DNA of 36,354 bases. It comes from a bacterium (GTDB lineage: Bacteria > Electryoneota > RPQS01 > DYHQ01). The position numbers and the translations under genes are program-made. The stretch is from the NCBI GenBank assembly GCA_030622545.1, contig JAUXGA010000018.1:1-36354 (forward strand), written 5' to 3'. Position 1 is the first letter of the stretch; every line of letters begins with the position of its first letter. Shown here one piece after another: positions 1-9,350 of this stretch. The notes beneath the pieces were generated by a model. It was not told the DNA's origin and did not search any database. It saw only the letters and a program-made list of their open reading frames with translations.

Positions 1-703
1 ACAGAACGACATGGCTACGATCCGACTTTCTGAACACGCAAGGGAAGTAGTCAATCTTCGTGGTGGGAGAGAACATTAACTCCCACCACGGCCCCTTCAA
101 CTCTCCATCCTCGACGCTATACACTCGTCTTAAGGCATTAACCACTTCCTTTCCATACCTCCAGTGTTCTAATTTCAGACAAGATCTATCCTTTTCAACT
201 ATCTCTATTATGATGTTTTATAAAGAAGAGGGGCATGACTCATTTACTTTGTGAACATTTTCTCAATATTGATCCGAATGTTGTTGTGTTGTATGGATTT
301 CCAAATCCCAAAAAGAAAGAGTAAAATTATCAATAGGTTACGAGTGCAGAATACATCAAGCTCTTGATTTCAATTAGAATGAGAAAAAGGAAACTTTTTA
401 AGATATTCCTTGATTAAGTAATCTGAGTCCCTTATATTAGGCTTGCGTTTGATGACCACAATATCCTGTGGATAGATTTTTAGTAGACCATATCTGTCGT
501 AGTTCGCTTGGATGTTTTAGGAGCCGAAGGCAAGTCACTCATATTATAGAATTTCCTGCGCAAGCAGCCCGATAGATACGCCGTTACTCATTTTTAGACG
601 ATTTATGAAGTATTCAAACTTGAGTAGCGGTTTTCTCGCTCATTTTGGGCAGTATTCATAAATTCTATGTCCGTTCACTTTACTTTAGTTAGGGGAAAAG
701 CCA
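1..703. other. AT-rich gene-poor region before nrdJ
   Basis: No intact gene is recognisable. From base 2 an open plus-strand frame runs to a TAA at 77-79 (ending ...LRGGREH) and could be the tail of a gene that starts outside the window. Its end lies inside a perfect 11-bp hairpin: arms 59-69 and 80-90, loop 70-79. No T-run follows the hairpin, so it is not a standard terminator. The 64-residue frame at 60-254 has no recognisable feature and I do not call it. A decayed minus-strand frame at 370-678 is listed separately. I saw no cobalamin riboswitch or NrdR-type box upstream of nrdJ, but I could only check by eye. Confidence 0.5.
370..678 (-). pseudogene. Possible decayed protein-coding relic
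   Basis: One minus-strand frame from a GTG at 678 to a TGA at 370-372 reads like protein but is broken by four in-frame stops: TGA at 640-642, TAA at 544-546, TGA at 535-537 and TAA at 517-519. Protein-like stretches include GHRIYEYCPK, then LLKFEYFINRLKMSNGVSIG, and near the end GLLKIYPQDIVVIKRKPN and SDYLIKEYLKKFPFSHSN. All pieces stay in the same frame, which favours point decay over chance, but an AT-rich region can produce such stretches. The family is not recognised. Confidence 0.3.
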
Positions 704-3700
704 TTGCATTTTGAACGCCGCTATACTTCTGAGGGTCTCGATCCTTTTGAAAAACTAGACTTTATCACCCATGACTCGAAACTGACCGACTTGGATGGAA
801 CGGTTATTTTCGAGGCGGGTGATGTCGTAGCCCCGGATTTCTGGTCACAGGTAGCTGTAGATATTTTAGCTCAGAAGTATTTCCGGAAAACAGGTATTCC
901 TGCGCGAATGCAGCCAGTGGAGGAGGATGGAGTGCCCGTCTGGCTTCAACGCCGGGAGCCCGACGAGGATGCCCTGAAGGAATTACCTGAAGAACAGCGG
1001 TTTAGCGACGAAAAAGATGCCCGGCAGGTTTTCATTCGTCTTGCCGGATGCTGGACTTACTGGGGTTGGAAGCATCATTACTTTGACGAGGAATCCGACG
1101 CGCGTACATTCTTCGATGAACTTTGCTATATGCTGGCGACGCAAATGGTCGCGCCGAACTCGCCGCAATGGTTTAATACCGGTCTTTATTGGGCTTATGG
1201 CATCAGTGGTCATGCGCAAGGTCACTATTTCTGTGCTCCGGATACCGGAGAATTGTGCGAGTCATCCAGCGCGTATGAACGTCCTCAGCCACACGCCTGT
1301 TTTATTCAGTCTGTCAAGGATGATTTGATTAAGTCCGGCGGTATCATGGACTTGTGGGTGCGCGAGGCCCGGTTGTTCAAATACGGTTCCGGAACTGGGA
1401 CGAATTTTTCCAAAGTACGTGGAGAGGGAGAGGTGCTTTCCGGCGGCGGAAAATCGTCGGGACTGATGAGTTTTCTGAAAATCGGCGACAGAGCGGCGGG
1501 TGCGATTAAGTCCGGAGGCACGACACGCCGCGCCGCGAAGATGGTGACACTGGATGTCGATCATCCTGATATCGAACAATATATTAATTGGAAAGCTGCT
1601 GAAGAACATAAGGTCGCGGCTCTTATCGCGGGTTCCAAATCTTGTGAAAAGCATCTGAAAGCTGTAATGAAGGCTTGCTATTCCAGCGAAGCGCTGGCGG
1701 ATGATTTTCGCTTTGATGGCCGAAAAAATTCCCGGTTGGGAGAGGCGATTCGGGCAGCGCGCTCAGCCTTTATTCCGGAGAATTATATCCATCGCGTTAT
1801 TCAGCTCGCGCGTCAGGGATTTCGGGATTTTGAATTTGAGTCTTACAACAGCGACTGGAATTCGCAGGCGTACATGACGGTTTCCGGCCAGAATTCGAAT
1901 AACTCCGTGCGCGTGTCGGATCAGTTTTTGGAGGCGGTTAAGAGCGACGGCCAATGGGATTTGATTCGACGGACGGACGGCAGGATTCATAAGACGATTG
2001 ACGCGCGCGACCTCTGGCGACAAATGGCGGAGGCGGCGTGGGCTTGCGCGGATCCGGGCGTGCAATATAACACGACAATTAATGAATGGAATACATGCGC
2101 CGCTGACGGATCGATTACCGCTTCGAATCCCTGCTCGGAATATATGTTCCTCGATGATACGGCGTGCAATCTGGCGTCGTTGAACCTGATGAAATTCCTC
2201 GATATCCGTAAGGGAGAATTCGATATCGAGAGTTTTCAGCATGCGACACGACTCTGGACAGTCGTGCTGGACATTTCCGTTCTTATGGCGCAATTCCCGA
2301 GCAAGGAAATCGCGATGCGCTCCTATGACTATCGAACTCTGGGATTGGGCTACGCGAATTTAGGTGCGGTTTTCATGGTACTGGGAATTCCCTACGACAG
2401 CAAAGAAGCGTTCGGAATTTGCAGCACGCTCACGGCTTTAATGACCGGACATGGCTACCGCGTGTCGGCGGAGATGGCCGGTGAACTTGGCTCTTTCCCG
2501 GCGTACAAACGAAACGCGGCTTCTATGCTGCGTGTTATTCGGAACCACCGGCAAGCCGCTTATCATGCGTCGTCGAATGCGTATGACGGGCTTTCGACAC
2601 TTCCGAATTTGCCGGAGCCATCGTCTTGCCCATCTTATTTGCAGCAGGCCGCAAAGCAAGCATGGGATTCTGCGCTCGCACAGGGGGAAAGATACGGCTA
2701 TCGGAACGCGCAGCTTTCCGCCATCGCTCCGACCGGAACTATCGGGCTATTGATGGATTGCGACACGACTGGAATTGAACCGGACTTCGCGCTTGTGAAA
2801 TTTAAGAAGCTCGCGGGGGGAGGATATTTCCGGATTATCAATGGTTCGGTGCCGCTGGCGCTGGAAAGACTGGGCTATCCGGAAGATCAGATGCGGCAGA
2901 TTGTCCGCTACTGCGTTGGCTCAGGGACTCTGAAGGGCGCGCCTTATGTCAATCCCACGACTCTGCGCTCGAAAGGCTTCGACGATGCAACTATCGAGAA
3001 GGTGGAACAGGGACTGAAATCCGCTTTTGATTTAAGCTTTGCGTTCATGCCGCGAGTTTTGGGCAAAGAGTTTGTCGAGAAGAAATTAGGAATAGATTCC
3101 GAGAAGCTCCTAAAGGCCGAAGGAGACCTTCTGCGAGCGCTAGGCTTCAGTCGGGAGCAGTGCCGGGAAGCCAGCGACTATATCTGCGGGCGGATGACTC
3201 TCGAAGGCGCGCCTCATCTATCGCCGGAACACCTGCCGGTGTTCGACTGCGCGAGTAAATGCGGAGCGTACGGGCAGCGCTATATTGCGTCGTCGGCTCA
3301 CTTGCGCATGTTGGCCGCCGCTCAACCTTTTGTTTCCGGCGGCATTTCCAAGACCATCAATTTGCCCAACGACGCAACCATCGAAGCCATCGAAGATATC
3401 TATTTCGACAGTTGGAAGATGATGTTGAAATCGGTGGCGATTTACCGGGACGGCTCGAAACTCAGTCAGCCGCTGAGTCATCTGGTCGAAAGCGATTTAA
3501 CTGTCTCCGCAGAAGCGGAAACGCCGCGCGTCATAGAAGCCGCCGAAAAAATTACGCGGCACGTTTTCGCTCAGCGTCGCCGCCTGCCTGACCGGCGGGG
3601 CGGCTATACACAGAAGGCGAGTATCGGCTCACATAAAATTTATCTACGGACGGGTGAATACGACAGCGGTGGTCTGGGAGAAATCTTCCTCGATATGCAC

Positions 3701-4210
3701 AAAGAGGGAGCGGCGTTCCGCAGCATGATGAATTGCTTTGCGATAGCGATTTCTCTTGGGCTGCAACATGGTGTACCGCTTGAAGAATTTGTGGACGCGT
3801 TCGTGTTCACGCGGTTTGAGCCGAACGGTTTTGTGGTGGGGAATCAGCATATCAAACATGCGACGTCCGTGATAGATTATATCTTCCGCGAGCTCGCCAT
3901 CACCTATCTCGGGCGCCATGATTTAGCTCAGCTCAATACCAGTTCCGAAGATATGCGCCACGACACCGTCAGCGACACTCCGAAACGCTCGCCGCATTCG
4001 AGTCATCTCCATCTCTCGATTGAAGGCTCTAATGGCGATGGGGGAAACGGTGGCAACGGTAATAAAGAACATTTGGCGGAGCTTGTGAAGCTGGCGCGGC
4101 TGCAGGGCTATGAAGGAGATCCCTGCATCGAATGCGGCCAGTTCACGATGGTGCGCAACGGAACCTGCACGCGCTGCGTCTCCTGCGGCGCAACGAACGG
4201 GTGTAGTTAA
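704..4210 (+). CDS. nrdJ: Adenosylcobalamin-dependent (class II) ribonucleotide reductase
   Basis: This enzyme reduces ribonucleotides to deoxyribonucleotides using a cobalamin-generated thiyl radical, so it needs no oxygen. The protein has 1168 residues, in the range of the long NrdJ family. Visible signatures are the glycine-rich [10 protein letters not shown] segment, the radical-transfer motif NPCSE (C477, E479), the APTGTIG loop with DTTGIEPDF after it, the TSCPD-type domain beginning near [16 protein letters not shown], and a C-terminal cysteine cluster (CIECGQF...CTRCVSCG...CS) that probably acts as redox or zinc cysteines. The start is a TTG at 704 preceded by an AGGGG ribosome-binding site at 691-695. 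No ATG in this frame lies close to a comparable site. It appears to be monocistronic, with a GC-rich hairpin just after the stop. The identification is secure. Confidence 0.97.
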   Translation: MHFERRYTSEGLDPFEKLDFITHDSKLTDLDGTVIFEAGDVVAPDFWSQVAVDILAQKYFRKTGIPARMQPVEEDGVPVWLQRREPDEDALKELPEEQRFSDEKDARQVFIRLAGCWTYWGWKHHYFDEESDARTFFDELCYMLATQMVAPNSPQWFNTGLYWAYGISGHAQGHYFCAPDTGELCESSSAYERPQPHACFIQSVKDDLIKSGGIMDLWVREARLFKYGSGTGTNFSKVRGEGEVLSGGGKSSGLMSFLKIGDRAAGAIKSGGTTRRAAKMVTLDVDHPDIEQYINWKAAEEHKVAALIAGSKSCEKHLKAVMKACYSSEALADDFRFDGRKNSRLGEAIRAARSAFIPENYIHRVIQLARQGFRDFEFESYNSDWNSQAYMTVSGQNSNNSVRVSDQFLEAVKSDGQWDLIRRTDGRIHKTIDARDLWRQMAEAAWACADPGVQYNTTINEWNTCAADGSITASNPCSEYMFLDDTACNLASLNLMKFLDIRKGEFDIESFQHATRLWTVVLDISVLMAQFPSKEIAMRSYDYRTLGLGYANLGAVFMVLGIPYDSKEAFGICSTLTALMTGHGYRVSAEMAGELGSFPAYKRNAASMLRVIRNHRQAAYHASSNAYDGLSTLPNLPEPSSCPSYLQQAAKQAWDSALAQGERYGYRNAQLSAIAPTGTIGLLMDCDTTGIEPDFALVKFKKLAGGGYFRIINGSVPLALERLGYPEDQMRQIVRYCVGSGTLKGAPYVNPTTLRSKGFDDATIEKVEQGLKSAFDLSFAFMPRVLGKEFVEKKLGIDSEKLLKAEGDLLRALGFSREQCREASDYICGRMTLEGAPHLSPEHLPVFDCASKCGAYGQRYIASSAHLRMLAAAQPFVSGGISKTINLPNDATIEAIEDIYFDSWKMMLKSVAIYRDGSKLSQPLSHLVESDLTVSAEAETPRVIEAAEKITRHVFAQRRRLPDRRGGYTQKASIGSHKIYLRTGEYDSGGLGEIFLDMHKEGAAFRSMMNCFAIAISLGLQHGVPLEEFVDAFVFTRFEPNGFVVGNQHIKHATSVIDYIFRELAITYLGRHDLAQLNTSSEDMRHDTVSDTPKRSPHSSHLHLSIEGSNGDGGNGGNGNKEHLAELVKLARLQGYEGDPCIECGQFTMVRNGTCTRCVSCGATNGCS

Positions 4211-4215
4211 ATTGC

Positions 4216-4238
4216 AGCCGGGTTCAGGCGACCCGGCT
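4216..4238 (+). terminator. GC-rich hairpin after nrdJ
   Basis: An 8-bp perfect stem (AGCCGGGT / ACCCGGCT) with a 7-base loop starts 6 bases after the nrdJ stop. It lacks a downstream T-run, so it may act as a 3' stabilising hairpin or a weak terminator. The flanking CGCCGAGCCGGGT word (on the opposite strand here) recurs at 22079-22090, which hints at a dispersed repeat. Confidence 0.4.
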
Positions 4239-4278
4239 CGGCGAGTTATTTGATGCCATTAGATATAGCATTTAATCA

Positions 4279-4356
4279 ATGAAAAACTCTATGCTCCTCT
4301 TCTACATCCTCATATTTATATTGATTGCAGGTGGTGTTTGGTTTTTTGATTGGTAA
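4279..4356 (+). CDS. Possible 25-residue membrane peptide
   Basis: An ATG at 4279 opens a 25-codon frame ending in TAA. It encodes MKNSM followed by an almost unbroken hydrophobic helix (LLFYILIFILIAGGVWFF) and a short DW tail. The layout of a short charged start, a single transmembrane helix and a short tail is typical of small membrane proteins. No clear Shine-Dalgarno sequence precedes it, and the AT-rich context could make such a frame by chance. It sits between nrdJ and the secreted protein at 4422. Confidence 0.25.
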   Translation: MKNSMLLFYILIFILIAGGVWFFDW

Positions 4357-4421
4357 ACCTGAGTACCGGGGATACGAACCGAGTCTTTTTGCAATCTAAT
4401 TAACCAAAGGAGACAATTACT

Positions 4422-4952
4422 ATGTCGATGCTTACACCGAAACACTCGATGACACTATTGATTAGTGTTGTCTTGGTCTTCGCTATTGGCATTTCATCTT
4501 TGATGGCACAGCAAAATATCAAAGTTGCGGGAAAGTTCACGTCTTCTCAGACTAGAATGGACTCCAGCGCTATCGGAGATGCCGAAGGCCATGTCTTTTC
4601 CTTGACTGAATACAAGGGGACGAATGTCAGTACTGGCGAGTACAAGTTCATGGATGGTGCCCAAATTTTCAATGTATCATTCGCAGATCTTCTGAAGGGA
4701 AATGGGCCTCAGCAAGGCTATATAGAGTTTTCCCAAAAGGACGATAGAACTTATGCCAAATGGGAAGGCAGAGTCACCACCACTCTTTCAGCCGAAGATA
4801 CCCCAATCATCGCATTTGAAGGAACCTTTTCTTGGATAAAAGGGACAGGTCAGTTTGAGAACATCCAGGGAAATGGCACCTATTCGGGACAGTTTACTTC
4901 AAAGACGACCTATACTTGCGACTGGGCAGGCGAATACACCATCAAAAAATGA
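4422..4952 (+). CDS. Small exported beta-rich protein of unknown function
   Basis: The 176-residue protein starts with a clear signal peptide: a lysine-containing n-region, a hydrophobic core (LLISVVLVFAIGISSLMA) and a likely cleavage after SLMA near residue 29. The mature part has alternating polar/hydrophobic strands, many Gly/Thr/Ser residues and few helices. The C-terminal pattern GTFSWIKGTGQFENIQGNGTYSG resembles lipocalin-like or allene-oxide-cyclase-like beta barrels, but I cannot assign a family. An AAAGGAG site at 4405-4411 sits well for the ATG. No type IX C-terminal sorting domain is evident. The likely destination is the periplasm or cell surface. Confidence 0.75.
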   Translation: MSMLTPKHSMTLLISVVLVFAIGISSLMAQQNIKVAGKFTSSQTRMDSSAIGDAEGHVFSLTEYKGTNVSTGEYKFMDGAQIFNVSFADLLKGNGPQQGYIEFSQKDDRTYAKWEGRVTTTLSAEDTPIIAFEGTFSWIKGTGQFENIQGNGTYSGQFTSKTTYTCDWAGEYTIKK

Positions 4953-5400
4953 GGAAGTAATCTGAACACTGGAGTCTCTTCGAAACTACTTTTGAGATTC
5001 ACGGGTTGACTCAAATATGAGACTTTGATACTCTTTATCTTCATGATGATTGTCGGAGCGGTTGGATTTTGTGTTGTGCTGGCATGGATGAGCACGATTT
5101 GCCAAGGAGTTTACATCACAGCCGTCATCACCATCATAGCAAAGATGACAACAGTCGCTGGAACGGACCACTGCCGCCAAGCGGCCCTCAGAGCCCTTGG
5201 AGCCAGCACCCATCGCCACCTTCATCATTATCATTCGCCAGGATGATAGTGGGCGCAGCTGAGCTTCATCAAATTCTCCCCATTGAATGTGAAGATCATT
5301 TTCACGTGGGGGGTGAAGATGCGGCGTTGGGACACAGGATTCGGGACTTACACTGTGACTACTATGCCTATCCGCAATCGGGCTTAACAAGGAGATAACT
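4953..5400. other. Region without a convincing gene
   Basis: A plus-strand frame from a TTG at 5025 encodes a good transmembrane helix (ILFIFMMIVGAVGFCVVLAW) and then low-quality sequence to a stop at 5246. A second overlapping frame is open from 5021 to 5398 and becomes His/Pro-rich (SRHHHHSKDDNSRWNGPLPP). The two together could be one small membrane protein broken by a frameshift near 5100, ending 2 bases before the next start at 5401. I cannot support either as an intact gene. Confidence 0.35.
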
Positions 5401-5805
5401 ATGTTCATCTTGCTGCTGGCTGTGACTTTCGTGGTATCGGTGATCGCGTGTATCGTACTGGCGCGAGTCTTTCGCAAACCACTGGATCGGATTCTGAACC
5501 GGTTGGTCGGCGAAGACATCTATCTTGCATGGACGCGCTACCTGCTCTTCGCCTTGTATGTTGTGGGAATCTCCGGTGGTGTGCGGGTCTGGGATCTGGA
5601 ACGCTATATTACGCCCGCCAAGGCGGGTGAAGCGATTCTGGAATTGAACAGTGACCGCTGGATTCTCGAGATCTACCGCACGATCATCGGCACGCTCCAG
5701 AGTGTCGCTTGGATGCTGCTGGTGTTTTTCGTCGTGGCGCTGCTGGCATTCGTCATGGTGAAGGGTCGGGAAATGAAGCACCCTGCCCAATCGGATAAGC
5801 CGTAG
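5401..5805 (+). CDS. Three-helix inner-membrane protein, unknown function
   Basis: The 134-residue protein has three predicted membrane helices: residues 2-22 (FILLLAVTFVVSVIACIVLA), about 44-60 (YLLFALYVVGISGGVRV) and about 98-118 (VAWMLLVFFVVALLAFVMV). A polar linker of about 35 residues containing ITPAKAGEAI separates helices 2 and 3. The tail is basic and short. AAGGAG at 5390-5395 fits the ATG. The family is not recognised. The stop is followed, in the same reading frame, by a relic of a Rossmann-fold epimerase. Confidence 0.7.
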   Translation: MFILLLAVTFVVSVIACIVLARVFRKPLDRILNRLVGEDIYLAWTRYLLFALYVVGISGGVRVWDLERYITPAKAGEAILELNSDRWILEIYRTIIGTLQSVAWMLLVFFVVALLAFVMVKGREMKHPAQSDKP

Positions 5806-5826
5806 GAATCCCGTGGCGCAGACGGG

Positions 5827-5919
5827 CGAATCCTCCTTTCCGGTTCCACGGGGCTTATCGGGTCCGCTCTGGTGCGTCAACTGAGGACGGGTGGCGAGCG
5901 CGTGGTGCGTCTTACCAAG
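5827..5919 (+). pseudogene. N-terminal relic of an SDR39U1/TIGR01777-type epimerase
   Basis: Read in the frame continuing past the stop at 5803-5805, this segment gives RILLSGSTGLIGSALVRQL and then RTGGERVVRLTK. That is the first beta strand, the glycine-rich NAD(P)-binding loop (GSTGLIG), the first helix and the second strand of the SDR39U1 (YfcH-like) family. There is no usable start codon and the similarity stops after about 31 residues, where a terminator hairpin begins at 5935. The rest of the normally ~300-residue protein is missing. Confidence 0.6.
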
Positions 5920-5934
5920 CAATACGCAGAATTA

Positions 5935-5970
5935 AAAGCCCGGCTCATTCGAGTCGGGCTTTCGTTTTTT
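5935..5970 (+). terminator. Intrinsic terminator
   Basis: A 12-bp stem (AAAGCCCGGCTC / GAGTCGGGCTTT, one G-T wobble) with loop ATTC is followed by CGTTTTTT. It ends the 5401 transcription unit and removes what would be the continuation of the epimerase relic. Confidence 0.85.
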
Positions 5971-5989
5971 CATGGAGAAGGTAATGAAG

Positions 5990-6340
5990 TTACTCGGGTG
6001 ATGCTTCTCGCATTTTCATGGGTGCTTTGAAGACGAAGGTGGTGAAGAGTTCGATCAGGAAGCCCCATATAATTCCGAAGATAACTATGAAGAGAAAATC
6101 TTCATTCATAGCTATAGGTAGCGAACCCAGAAAGCCAATGATGATTCCGTGAAAGAACCAGCCAAGCTTCCAAATCGAGATGCCGATAATCAAACCAATT
6201 AGTGCTCGATCAAAGATAGCCGACCACATCATGGCGGTCGTCATTTCATCGCCCATTTTTGTCTTTCCGGCAACAGCGCATATCAATCCGCAGATGATGC
6301 CAAGGACAACGGCGATTCCCAAACGTTTTGCATAGACCAT
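5990..6340 (-). CDS. Four-helix membrane protein, unknown function
   Basis: The 116-residue protein starts MVYAKRLG and contains about four hydrophobic helices: LGIAVVLGIICGLICAVA, IFDRALIGLIIGISIW, WFFHGIIIGFLGSLPIAM and FLFIVIFGIIWGFLIELF. The tail is short and charged (KAPMKMREASPE). The frame is open upstream to 6355, but a GGAGG site lies directly in front of the ATG at 6340, so I place the start there. The family is not assigned. It is transcribed on the same strand as the rhamnose operon, 54 bases downstream of rfbB. Confidence 0.65.
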   Translation of the reverse strand: MVYAKRLGIAVVLGIICGLICAVAGKTKMGDEMTTAMMWSAIFDRALIGLIIGISIWKLGWFFHGIIIGFLGSLPIAMNEDFLFIVIFGIIWGFLIELFTTFVFKAPMKMREASPE

Positions 6341-6394
6341 AGTAGTTTCCTCCACTTGTTAATTGGCGATTTTGGTGAAGCTACAACGCCAGCG

Positions 6395-7396
6395 CTATCC
6401 GTACTGCTTTTTATACCATTCCTGATAAGCCGCCTGCTTTTCTTTCAGCGCGCGCCACCAAGATTCGTTTTTCACGTACCATTCAACGGTTTTTTTCATT
6501 CCCTCTTCAAAATCATGCAGGGGCTTCCATCCGAGGGCTTGGATTTTATCTATCGTCACGCTGTAACGGCGGTCATGACCCAACCGGTCTTTGACGGGAT
6601 GAATCAGACTTTCAGGTTTGCCCAAGAGCTTCAGGATGCTTTTCGTAACTGTGATGTTCATCTCTTCGTTGCCGGCTCCGATGTTGTAGATTTCTCCCGC
6701 CGTTCCTTTTTGCAGCACAAGGTCGAGAGCTTCCGCTTGATCCTCGACATAGAGCCAGTCGCGCACGTTCTTGCCGTCGCCGTAAATCGGCAGAGGTTTA
6801 TCGTCAATGGCGTTCGTGATAAACAGAGGAATCAGCTTTTCCGGATACTGGTACGGCCCGAAATTGTTCGACGAACGCGTAATCAGCACCGGCAATCCAT
6901 ACGTAATGAAATAACTGCGCGCCAAAAGTTCGCCGCCGGATTTCGACGCTGAATAAGGCGACGACGGATTCAGTATATCCTTTTCGGTGAATGAACCTTC
7001 ATCAATCGAACCGTAAACTTCGTCGGTGGAGATGTGCAGGAAGCGGGAGATGTTGTGCTCCCGTGCGGCTTCCAAAAGAACGAACGCTCCGTGCACATCC
7101 GTCTCCACGAAAGCGCCCGCTTCATGGATGGAACGGTCCACGTGAGTTTCCGCAGCGAAATTGACGACCGCATCCACATTGGACATCCAACGTTCGACTG
7201 TGTCCGGGTCGCAGATGTCGCCGTGCCAGAACGTGTAGCGCGGATTTCCGTCAAGGTCGCGCAGGTTTTCACGATTGCCGGCATAGGTCAGCGCGTCGAG
7301 GTTGACGATGTGCAAATCGGGATGCTTCTTCAGCATATAACGAATAAAGTTGGAGCCGATAAAACCGGCCCCACCGGTGACAAGCAGACGTTTCAT
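6395..7396 (-). CDS. rfbB: dTDP-glucose 4,6-dehydratase
   Basis: This is the second step of dTDP-L-rhamnose synthesis, converting dTDP-glucose to dTDP-4-keto-6-deoxyglucose. The 333-residue protein is an extended short-chain dehydrogenase. It has the NAD loop GGAGFIGSN at residues 8-16, the STDEVYGS active-site segment with the catalytic Asp-Glu pair after Thr, the YSASK motif (catalytic Tyr and Lys), and the family's RSSNNFGPYQYPEKLIPL segment. Length matches the family (330-360). Its ATG overlaps the stop of the gene at 7393 by 4 bases (ATGA), so translation is coupled in the operon. It is the last recognised gene of the rhamnose operon. Confidence 0.97.
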   Translation of the reverse strand: MKRLLVTGGAGFIGSNFIRYMLKKHPDLHIVNLDALTYAGNRENLRDLDGNPRYTFWHGDICDPDTVERWMSNVDAVVNFAAETHVDRSIHEAGAFVETDVHGAFVLLEAAREHNISRFLHISTDEVYGSIDEGSFTEKDILNPSSPYSASKSGGELLARSYFITYGLPVLITRSSNNFGPYQYPEKLIPLFITNAIDDKPLPIYGDGKNVRDWLYVEDQAEALDLVLQKGTAGEIYNIGAGNEEMNITVTKSILKLLGKPESLIHPVKDRLGHDRRYSVTIDKIQALGWKPLHDFEEGMKKTVEWYVKNESWWRALKEKQAAYQEWYKKQYG

Positions 7397-7992
7397 AGAA
7401 AATCCGTTCGTGTATTTTTGGTGATAGCGGACTTAACTTGTTCGGATTGAATCGCGTCAAGTTCCGGGAAGATGCGTTTCCATTTTGAGCCGGGGCGACG
7501 CCAGAGTAGCTGAGAGTTTTCGCCCGGACCGACGAGATAGATAGCGTCAAAAGGTTGTTCCAATTCCTGTGCGAGTGACTCCCGCAATTCTTCGGCGATT
7601 CCCGGCAGAAACGTATTGCCGCGAGTCAGACGCAGCGTTGCGGGATGAGCCAGCGTAATGAGCAGCGCTATCGGTTCCGCGATGGCGCGCGCACCGTAAC
7701 GCTCGATTTTGCGAGCGGTCGCTTCCAAGATACGCTGATGCAGCAGAAAAGGCTGCTCGTCATCGTTTGTCTTGTGAGAATTGACGTCGTCAGGGCGAAG
7801 CGGCGATGTGATTTCGAAGCAGATGGTCGCCTTCGCTCGCTTAGCGATAATATCCGGCCAATTCTCGCTAACCGGATGGTGCGCGCTCGCGTAGTATGCC
7901 GGGCCGAAACGGCGTGACACGGCTCCCATGAACCATTGCCACGTGCGTTCTTCAACGTCGGCGTTGGATAGTTTGCTTCGAGAAGGTTTCAT
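7393..7992 (-). CDS. Hypothetical protein with PD-(D/E)XK-nuclease-like core
   Basis: The protein has about 199 residues if it starts at the ATG at 7992, or 202 from the GTG at 8001. Neither start has a strong ribosome-binding site. The N-terminal half contains ENWPDIIAKRAKATICFEIT, a strand-loop-strand with an acidic residue followed by a Glu in a hydrophobic strand. That is reminiscent of PD-(D/E)XK nucleases, but the canonical lysine after the Glu is absent (FEIT). The centre is helical and basic (HQRILEATARKIERYGARA). The C-terminal part contains DAIYLVGPGENSQLLWRR. It sits inside the rhamnose operon between the epimerase and rfbB, overlapping rfbB by 4 bases. The function is unknown and the nuclease link is an inference. 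Confidence 0.6.
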   Translation of the reverse strand: MKPSRSKLSNADVEERTWQWFMGAVSRRFGPAYYASAHHPVSENWPDIIAKRAKATICFEITSPLRPDDVNSHKTNDDEQPFLLHQRILEATARKIERYGARAIAEPIALLITLAHPATLRLTRGNTFLPGIAEELRESLAQELEQPFDAIYLVGPGENSQLLWRRPGSKWKRIFPELDAIQSEQVKSAITKNTRTDFL

Positions 7993-8020
7993 TGCACTCA
8001 CTTATAGTGGTGTGCATGTT

Positions 8021-8476
8021 CTATTTGAAAACGATGTCCCAGTTATAGGGAATATTCGGGTCATCGTGAGGTGCGCGGTGCTCGTCGGGATTGTCATAGT
8101 CAAAAAGTTCATCCGGACAATTCACGACAATAGATTCTGTTTCGGAAATACATTTCCACCCATGATAAACTCCCGGCGGAATGACAATCAGTTTCGGATT
8201 ATGCTCGCCGATAAAAAACTCGTTAACCTCGCGGTGGGTTGGCGAGCCCTCGCGACCATCAAAAAGAACAAGCTTCACCATCCCCTTGACGCACGCGACC
8301 ATATCCGTCTGTTTCGTGTGATAGTGCCACGCTTTGACGACGCCCGGATAATTCGTCGTCATATAGACCTGCCCGAATTTTTTAAAAATCGGCCAGTCGC
8401 AGCGCATAATTTCCATCAACCTGCCCCGTTCATCGGGAATCAGGCGTAATGTATTTGCAGATACTCCATCAATCAC
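8021..8476 (-). CDS. rfbC: dTDP-4-dehydrorhamnose 3,5-epimerase-family protein (short cupin form)
   Basis: The 151-residue protein is a single cupin domain related to RmlC, which epimerises C3 and C5 of dTDP-4-keto-6-deoxyglucose. Visible family features are DERGRLMEI at the start, AWHYHTKQTDM (catalytic and binding histidines), KLVLFDGREGSPT, KLIVIPPGVYHGWKC and the C-terminal PDEHR. It is shorter than the usual 180-residue RmlC and has lost parts of the standard N- and C-terminal arms. It could therefore be the pathway's epimerase or a related sugar-nucleotide cupin. Placement between rfbD and rfbB with rfbA in the same operon, and no other epimerase in view, favours the RmlC role. Confidence 0.85.
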   Translation of the reverse strand: MIDGVSANTLRLIPDERGRLMEIMRCDWPIFKKFGQVYMTTNYPGVVKAWHYHTKQTDMVACVKGMVKLVLFDGREGSPTHREVNEFFIGEHNPKLIVIPPGVYHGWKCISETESIVVNCPDELFDYDNPDEHRAPHDDPNIPYNWDIVFK

Positions 8477-8501
8477 TTGGTTGTTGCTCCTTTATTGAAA
8501 A

Positions 8502-9344
8502 TCATTTTTTGAGATATCTTTGTAATCCTTCTTCCCACGTTGGCATTTTATTGCCGATAGTCTCATCATAGAGGCGGTGCGATAGGCGCGAATTTTTCGG
8601 GCGCGGAGCCGGGCGAGGGAAGTCTTCAGTTTTGCACGGGGTCACGCGCATTTTCAAACCCGCCAACTCGACAATCTTTTTGGCGAAATCGTACCAAGTC
8701 GTATAGCCTTGATTGGTGATGTGATAGATACCGTACGATTCCGATTCGATAAGGCGATAAACTTCCGGCACTAAATCCGTAACGAATGTCGGGCTACCGC
8801 GCTGGTCAGCGACAACGTTGATTTCATCTTTGTCGGCGGCGAGTTTCAAAATCGTTTCCACGAAGTTCTGACCACCATGCCCGCACAGCCACGAAATGCG
8901 CGCGATATAGTGTTTGGGGCAGAGCTCGCGGACGAATTCCTCGCCCTCATATTTGGATTTGCCGTAAACCGATTGCGGATTCGGCGCGTCATCTTCGTCG
9001 TAGGGTTCCTTTTTTTCGCCGTCGAAAATATAGTCAGTCGAGAAATAAACAATCGGAATCGATAATTCCTTCGCGGCGAGGCAAACGTTCTGTGTGCCAT
9101 TGGCATTGACACGGTAAGCGGTATCGGCTTCACTTTCGCATTTATCCACAGCGGTAAATGCAGCGGCGTGAATGATGATGTCGGGCTGCGCTTTTTTTAT
9201 GACAGCCGACGTTTCGTCGCGCTTCGTGATGTCATGCTCAGGCAGATCCATTCCGCTGACCTGCATACCTGAATTCTCAGCGAAGGAAAAAAGTTCGTTG
9301 CCGAGCATGCCCTTATGGCCGGTGATGAGGATGTGTGAAGCCAT
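8502..9344 (-). CDS. rfbD: dTDP-4-dehydrorhamnose reductase
   Basis: This is the last step of dTDP-L-rhamnose synthesis, an NAD(P)H-dependent reduction of the 4-keto group. The 280-residue protein is a short-chain dehydrogenase with the loop GHKGMLGNEL near residue 9, DIIIHAAAFTAVDKCE, YFSTDYIFDG, and the catalytic YGKSKYEGE (Tyr, Lys). The RGSPTFVTDL segment is typical of RfbD. Length matches the family. It lies 6 bases after the Smr-domain gene and 25 bases before the epimerase gene. Confidence 0.95.
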   Translation of the reverse strand: MASHILITGHKGMLGNELFSFAENSGMQVSGMDLPEHDITKRDETSAVIKKAQPDIIIHAAAFTAVDKCESEADTAYRVNANGTQNVCLAAKELSIPIVYFSTDYIFDGEKKEPYDEDDAPNPQSVYGKSKYEGEEFVRELCPKHYIARISWLCGHGGQNFVETILKLAADKDEINVVADQRGSPTFVTDLVPEVYRLIESESYGIYHITNQGYTTWYDFAKKIVELAGLKMRVTPCKTEDFPRPAPRPKNSRLSHRLYDETIGNKMPTWEEGLQRYLKK

Positions 9345-9350
9345 ATTTTA

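Noticed and set aside
59-90. Perfect hairpin as a terminator for an upstream gene
   Set aside because: No T-run on either side of the stem, so I list it only as a hairpin within the spacer.
60-254. 64-residue frame in the left spacer
   Set aside because: No recognisable motif or ribosome-binding site, and it overlaps a hairpin. It looks like a chance opening.
361-703. Cobalamin riboswitch or NrdR box before nrdJ
   Set aside because: Neither the conserved B12-box words nor paired NrdR-box-like sequences were found by eye.
4986-5519. Long minus-strand frame over the 5025-5401 region
   Set aside because: It is a shadow of the plus strand with no protein-like pattern and runs into the 5401 gene.
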